Shown here piece by piece: positions 58,051-62,148 of a DNA stretch of 62,148 bases. The position numbers and the translations under genes are program-made. The notes under the pieces were generated by a model. That model saw only the letters and a program-made list of their open reading frames with translations, searched no databases and had not been told where the DNA came from. Positions within the stretch are counted from its first letter, which is position 1; each line of letters opens with the position of its first letter. The stretch comes from DASZZZ01 sp036260375 (GTDB lineage Bacteria; Actinomycetota; CADDZG01; WHSQ01): assembly GCA_036260375.1 (NCBI GenBank), contig DASZZZ010000020.1:1-62148 (forward strand). Direction: 5' to 3'.

Positions 58051-59262
58051 CTACAACGCGTTCAGGTAGACGAGCGTCCACGACCAGTCGCTCATCCGGT
58101 TCGGCAGCGCGGAGTCGCCCGCCGCCGCCTCGTCCAGGCCGAGGATCCCGGACGTGTCCGGAGCCGTCCGCGGCTCCTCCATCGGGGCCACGGAGGGCAC
58201 CTGCTGTTGCCCGTCGGGTGGGTTCGAGCAGCGGGCGTTCTTCGGGGGGAGGTGGGGGCCGCGGTCCTCGGGCTGCCGCCGTTCGGTCCCGTAGCTGCAG
58301 GCGTGGTTCGCGGTGTCGTTGACGAGGCCGAACCGGATCATGCCCGTGTCGGGCTCGAACGTCTTGACCACGTTGCCGAGCCCCCGCGGCAGGTACTCGA
58401 ACAGGGCGCGGAGCGCGTTCGCCTTCTCGGCCTGGATCTCGTTGATCTCCGCCAGCTCCCGGATCGTCTGGTGCAGGTCCGGCCGGCTCTCGCGGATGAG
58501 GCCCACGAGCTCCTCCGACGTCACGTTCGCGCCTACGAGCAGGCGCCTGAGCTCGTCGGTGCTCCCCTCGAGCGTCTCGCTGACGATCACCAGGTCGCGG
58601 ACCGCTGCGGCGAAGTCCTCGCGCGACGCTACGAACGCGGCCCCCACCTCGGTGCCGTTGCGGAGGATCCCCCTCACCTCGGGGGCACGGTCCGCGAACA
58701 GCTCGGCGAGGCGCGCCATCGAGTCGAGGATCGTCGCGATGTCGTCGCCCCGCCCCGCCAGCGCCTCGCCCGCCGAGTCGATCGCGCCCTTCAACGCCTC
58801 AGGCGGCACTCCTTCGAGCACCGATTGCAACGTCGCGAGCAGGTCCTGGGTGCTCACCGGGATCGACGTCTGCTCGAGCGGGATCCTCGACCCGTCGGCG
58901 AGGTACGGGCCCTCGTCGGAGCCCGGCAGGAGGTCGACGAACTGCTCGCCGACGGCGCTCTTGAACATGACGCGGGCTTCGACGTCCTCTTCGGGGATCT
59001 TGGTGCCCTCGTCGATCAGCAGCTCGATGTCGACGCCGTCCTCGACGACCGACATCTTCCCGACCTGCCCGACCGTGACGCCGCGGTACGTCACCTCCTG
59101 GTTCGTGAAGACGCCGCCAGCGTCGGGGAACGTCGCGATGATCCTGTAGCGGTCCTGGAGCACCGAGAGCACCTGGGTCGCCATCGCGTACGACAGCCCG
59201 ATGGCGAGCACGACGAACGCGACGACATTGACCTTGACCTTGGTCTTGGGGGAGATCGACAT
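58051..59262 (-). CDS. MCE-family (MceF-like) protein
   Basis: A 403-residue MlaD/Mce-domain protein. A membrane anchor (VVAFVVLAIGLSYAMATQVL) precedes the MCE domain (IIATFPDAGGVFTNQEVTYRGVTVGQVGKM, RVMFKSAVGEQFVDLLPG). A long helical needle region follows (LLATLQSVLEG to FEYLPRGLGNVVKTFEPDTGMIRFG), then a Pro-rich tail. By position after the lipoprotein it corresponds to MceF. The start overlaps the upstream stop by one base (TGATG). Confidence 0.9.
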   Translation of the reverse strand: MSISPKTKVKVNVVAFVVLAIGLSYAMATQVLSVLQDRYRIIATFPDAGGVFTNQEVTYRGVTVGQVGKMSVVEDGVDIELLIDEGTKIPEEDVEARVMFKSAVGEQFVDLLPGSDEGPYLADGSRIPLEQTSIPVSTQDLLATLQSVLEGVPPEALKGAIDSAGEALAGRGDDIATILDSMARLAELFADRAPEVRGILRNGTEVGAAFVASREDFAAAVRDLVIVSETLEGSTDELRRLLVGANVTSEELVGLIRESRPDLHQTIRELAEINEIQAEKANALRALFEYLPRGLGNVVKTFEPDTGMIRFGLVNDTANHACSYGTERRQPEDRGPHLPPKNARCSNPPDGQQQVPSVAPMEEPRTAPDTSGILGLDEAAAGDSALPNRMSDWSWTLVYLNAL

Positions 59263-60368
59263 CAGGAGCGCCCCCCCTTCCTTGGCGTCCCGCCGAGGCG
59301 GCCCGTCGTTTGCCTTTCCAGCGGCTTGCGCAGGAGGCGCTCGAGGTCGCTCATGTCCTCCGCACCGCCCCCGCCACCGGAGCGGGCGTTCGGGTCGTCG
59401 ACGCCGTCGGCCTGCGGGCACGTCGTCCCCTGGCCGTACTGTTCCGGCAACGCCTGGCATACGTCGAGCTGCAGGTAGTCCCCGGGCATGCTCTCCGGGA
59501 AGTACTGTGAGAACACCGCGAGGGTCTGGATGGTCTCTCGGACGCGCGCGCTGTTCCTGACGACCGTCCGCAGCACGGGGCGGAGCTCGCGGAACTGCTC
59601 GTCGAGCCCGGCCTCGGTCGCCTCGAGCAACTGGACGCTGATGCGCGTGAAGCGGTCGAGCGAGAAGAGCAGCTCGTTCAGCGAGCCCTTCTGGTCGGCG
59701 AGGACGCCCGACGAGTCGGCGAACGAGTCGAGGAAGCGCTTGAGCACTCCCTGCTCGTCGACGATCTCGCGTGCGACGTGGTCGAGCGAGTCGATCGCCG
59801 CAGCCATGTCGTCCTTGCGGAGCGCCAGAGTGTCGGTGAACTCGCGCAGCTCGGCGAGCACCGTCCTGAGCTCGCCTGCGTTGTCGCGCAGGATCTCGGC
59901 CTGCGACGCGGTGAAGCGGTTGAGGTCCTCCAGGTTCCCCGAGCCGAGGATCGTGGCGAGCTCGGCGAAGACGTCTTCCAGCTCGGTGGCCTTGCTCGTG
60001 TCCTCGGTGCCGATCACGACCCCGTCCTCGAGGTAAGGCGGGCCCTCCGTGCGCGGGCGGAGGTCGACGAACTTCTCGCCGAGCAGAGACGTCGTGCGGA
60101 CGCGCGCCTCGACGTCCGCGGGTATCTGCTCGCCCTCGTCGAGGCACATCGTGACGGCCGCGTCCCACCCCTTCAGCTCGATCTTCTGCACGGTCCCGAT
60201 GACGACGTCGGACGACTGGACGTTCGCAGCCTCGACGAGGTCGCCGACCTGCTCGAAGTTCGCGATCACGCTCGTGCCCTCGCACTTGCCCGCGTAGCCG
60301 AGGGCGGCGCACGAGGTGCCAAGGAGGGCGGTCAGGACCAGGAGCGCGGGGGCGCGGCGCCGCGTCAC
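59262..60368 (-). CDS. MCE-family lipoprotein (MceE/LprK-like)
   Basis: A 368-residue Mce protein with a lipoprotein signal (TRRRAPALLVLTALLGTSC; lipobox LGTSC). Then come the MCE domain (IANFEQVGDLVEAANVQSSDVVIGTVQKI, RTTSLLGEKFVDLRP) and the helical region. A lipidated subunit in the penultimate mce position is the MceE hallmark. The GTG start overlaps the previous stop (GTGA). Confidence 0.92.
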   Translation of the reverse strand: MTRRRAPALLVLTALLGTSCAALGYAGKCEGTSVIANFEQVGDLVEAANVQSSDVVIGTVQKIELKGWDAAVTMCLDEGEQIPADVEARVRTTSLLGEKFVDLRPRTEGPPYLEDGVVIGTEDTSKATELEDVFAELATILGSGNLEDLNRFTASQAEILRDNAGELRTVLAELREFTDTLALRKDDMAAAIDSLDHVAREIVDEQGVLKRFLDSFADSSGVLADQKGSLNELLFSLDRFTRISVQLLEATEAGLDEQFRELRPVLRTVVRNSARVRETIQTLAVFSQYFPESMPGDYLQLDVCQALPEQYGQGTTCPQADGVDDPNARSGGGGGAEDMSDLERLLRKPLERQTTGRLGGTPRKGGRS

Positions 60369-61840
60369 GAGAGCCCCACGAAGTCGAGGAGGCCGTCGAT
60401 CCAACCGCCCGCTTCCTCGCCCGAGTCGTCGCCTTCGTCCGGGACGGCCGCGGCCCCCGCGGCGTTGCCCGTCAGGCCCTCGAGGTCGAGATCGTCGAGG
60501 TCGAGGTCTTCGAGATCGTCGAGGTCGTCGAGGTCTATGTCGCCGGTCAGGTCTTGCAGACGATCGAGCAGCTCTTCGTCGATCGCCTGGCCCAGCTCCC
60601 GGCACTTCTCGGCCAGCTTCTTCAGCTTGCGCGTCAGCGGCTTCAGGATGTCGTCCTTCACGCCGTCTTCGATCGCCATGCGGCCGAGCCGCCGTATCTG
60701 GCGCCTGACCTTGCGCACTCCCTCGTCGCAGTCGAGCTTCAGCTCCGGAAGCGCGCGCGGCTCGGCGACGACGGCCGCCTGGTCGGGCTCTCCGGTCTCC
60801 TCCTTGCAGATCTCCTCCAGCTGGTCCTTGATCGGGCCGTCGGGGATCGTGTCGAGGATCTCGCACTCGACGCGCTGCGTCGCGTTGTCGCGGATGTCCG
60901 TGGCGTCGACGGGATCCGGGTTGTAGGCGCGCATCAGGCCCTCGCCGACGACCGGCAGCCAGGCCAGCGACTCCTGGACCGACTTCCGGTTCTTCAGCAC
61001 CGTCCGCGTGAGCGTCGCCGCACGCGCCAGGTCCCGGTCGAGCAGCGACCGGTTGTCCCTGATGAGGTCGCCGACCTCCTCGGTCATCGTGCCGAGGTTC
61101 TCGAGCGTTCCGTGCAGGTCGTCGCGGCTCTCGGCGAGGGCCGACATGACCGCGGCGAAGTTCGAGTTGAGCTCGCCGAACGAGCCGGCCCTCGTCGCGA
61201 GGGTCGTGAACATCCGGTCGAGGTTCACGAGCAGACCGGAAATGTCCTCCTCGGCGTCCGCGAGCGTGTCCGTGAGGCGCGCGCCGTGGATGAGGGTGCC
61301 GCGGAGATCCGCCTCGTGACCGGCGAGCGTGCGGTCGAGCTGGACGACGAGCTCGCCGAGAGCGCCAGGCTCGCCCTCCCGGCCGGGCTCGATGGCCTCG
61401 AGCAGCTTCTTCAGCTGCAGGAAGACGTCGTCGAGCTCGGCGGGTATCCGGGTCCGGTCGACCTCGAGCACCGCTCCGTCCGGGAGCGTCCGCCCCGCGA
61501 CGTACGGCGGCGCGAGCTGCACGTAGCGGTCGGAGATGACGGAGATCGGCACGATCTGCGCGGTCGCGTTGACCGGCACGGGATGGTCCTTCGAGATCTC
61601 CATGTCGACGCGGACCGTGGTCCCGACCGGCTCGACGTTCGTCACCTTGCCCACCGCGACGCCGAGGACCGTCACGTCTGAGTTCTCGAAGAGGCCGATG
61701 GCCTTCGTGAAATAGGCCGTGACCTCGTAGGTCTCGTCGTCCTTGTCGAGCCCGCCCGTGGCCGCGTATGCGCCTCCGGCCAGCAGGAGGGCGACGACGA
61801 CCGCCAGCGGCTTCACGAGCTTCCTCATCGCGTCGTTCAT
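60365..61840 (-). CDS. MCE-family (MceD-like) protein
   Basis: A 491-residue Mce protein: membrane anchor (PLAVVVALLLAGGAYAATG), MCE domain (AYFTKAIGLFENSDVTVLGVAVGKVTNV, VPISVISDRYVQLAPP), long helical stretch to WLPVVGEGLMRAYNPDPVDA, then a C-terminal extension of about 140 residues. The extension contains an acidic repeat of Asp-Leu units (DLDDLDDLEDLDLDDLDL) and a Gly/Ala/Asp-rich end. ATG 61840 overlaps the previous stop (ATGA). By order it is MceD-like. Confidence 0.9.
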   Translation of the reverse strand: MNDAMRKLVKPLAVVVALLLAGGAYAATGGLDKDDETYEVTAYFTKAIGLFENSDVTVLGVAVGKVTNVEPVGTTVRVDMEISKDHPVPVNATAQIVPISVISDRYVQLAPPYVAGRTLPDGAVLEVDRTRIPAELDDVFLQLKKLLEAIEPGREGEPGALGELVVQLDRTLAGHEADLRGTLIHGARLTDTLADAEEDISGLLVNLDRMFTTLATRAGSFGELNSNFAAVMSALAESRDDLHGTLENLGTMTEEVGDLIRDNRSLLDRDLARAATLTRTVLKNRKSVQESLAWLPVVGEGLMRAYNPDPVDATDIRDNATQRVECEILDTIPDGPIKDQLEEICKEETGEPDQAAVVAEPRALPELKLDCDEGVRKVRRQIRRLGRMAIEDGVKDDILKPLTRKLKKLAEKCRELGQAIDEELLDRLQDLTGDIDLDDLDDLEDLDLDDLDLEGLTGNAAGAAAVPDEGDDSGEEAGGWIDGLLDFVGLS

Positions 61841-62148
61841 TCGTCGTTCTCACAGGCGTCGGAGATGACGAGCACGCACGAGAAGATGTCGGCCCAGCGG
61901 CCCTGACGCGTGATGTTTCCGAAGTAGCGCGACGAGGGGCCGGCGTACTCGAGCGCCATGTCGATGTGCTCGACGTTGCTCTCGAGGACGGTGAGGGCAC
62001 GGTCGAGCTTGCCGACGATCGAGTCGATCTTCGACCGGTTGTCGCGTACGAGGCCGGTGACCTCGCCCGCCATCTGCCTCGTGACCTCGAGCAGCGATTG
62101 GATCTCCTCGCGCTTGCTCGCGAGGGAGCCCAGGACGTCGTTCGAGGC
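61837..62148 (-). CDS. MCE-family (MceC-like) protein, partial, cut by the window end
   Basis: The final ~103 codons of an Mce protein. The frame stays open to the last base (NDVLGSLASKREEIQSLLEV just inside the edge), so the gene continues beyond 62148. The end VEHIDMALEYAGPSSRYFGNITRQG to VLVISDACENDE is typical of Mce helical tails. By order it would be the C member of the cluster; A, B and the YrbE permeases should lie beyond the window. Confidence 0.85.
   Translation of the reverse strand, partial: ASNDVLGSLASKREEIQSLLEVTRQMAGEVTGLVRDNRSKIDSIVGKLDRALTVLESNVEHIDMALEYAGPSSRYFGNITRQGRWADIFSCVLVISDACENDE

Noticed and set aside
1..62148. CRISPR array, insertion sequence, prophage, rRNA or tRNA genes
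   Set aside because: No regularly spaced repeats, transposase, integrase, phage structural gene or recognisable stable-RNA gene was found on reading both strands.

Overview
The window is a very GC-rich chromosomal segment whose gene set points to an actinobacterium. The signs are a mce cluster with a MceE-type lipoprotein, three enzymes of F420-associated families (two luciferase-like, one PPOX-like), a TetR-linked paa operon, and heavy use of GTG starts and 4-base GTGA/ATGA stop-start overlaps. Thermoleophilia or a related deep lineage is plausible but is inference only. I saw no rRNA, tRNA, IS element, prophage or CRISPR array.

Layout. 0.1-11.9 kb: an RraB-like protein, a flavin-reductase-like protein, a large secreted subtilase, a self-contained transcription unit for a 27-residue peptide, a PaaK-like adenylating enzyme with a membrane partner, a CsaA-like protein, UV endonuclease UvsE, a methyltransferase, a luciferase-like oxidoreductase, and an ArsR/AHSA1 pair with a clear operator. 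11.9-22.6 kb: one long leftward catabolic cluster (hyuA, hyuB, amidase, the three subunits of a molybdenum hydroxylase, and a class III CoA-transferase). The order suggests hydroxylation, ATP-dependent opening, deamidation and CoA activation of an N-heterocycle. 22.6-27.8 kb: small unknown genes, mutM, a duplicated hairpin element whose outer stem varies but stays paired, a membrane protein, and a lower-GC gene with a possible HEPN-like C-terminus.

27.8-44.9 kb: exported or envelope proteins (metallophosphoesterase, second subtilase, phospholipase C-like enzyme, LysM protein, M28 peptidase), an esterase, an orphan type II thioesterase, an RtcB/archease RNA-repair neighbourhood, an ABC1-family kinase, an aldehyde dehydrogenase, an acylphosphatase and a cysteine-less HesB-like protein. 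44.9-49.5 kb: a PPOX protein, a multi-GAF GGDEF/HD-GYP protein and a membrane protein. 49.5-52.7 kb: tetR-paaA-paaB-paaC-paaD, with a palindromic operator before tetR. 52.7-57.4 kb: nth, ispH, a tiny convergent gene with a perfect Shine-Dalgarno, a divergent XRE-TPR regulator, a PCD-type dehydratase and a second luciferase-like enzyme. 57.4-62.1 kb: the 3-prime part of a leftward mce operon, cut by the window end.

The strongest candidate for something undescribed is the 40-residue peptide gene (54373-54495, minus) divergent from an XRE-TPR regulator (54668-55957, plus). The arrangement is that of peptide/receptor signalling pairs of the RRNPP type, with repeated GCGTTA/TAACGC half-sites between the two genes. 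Next are the promoter-peptide-terminator unit at 4.65-4.86 kb and the duplicated hairpin at 24.6-24.8 kb.
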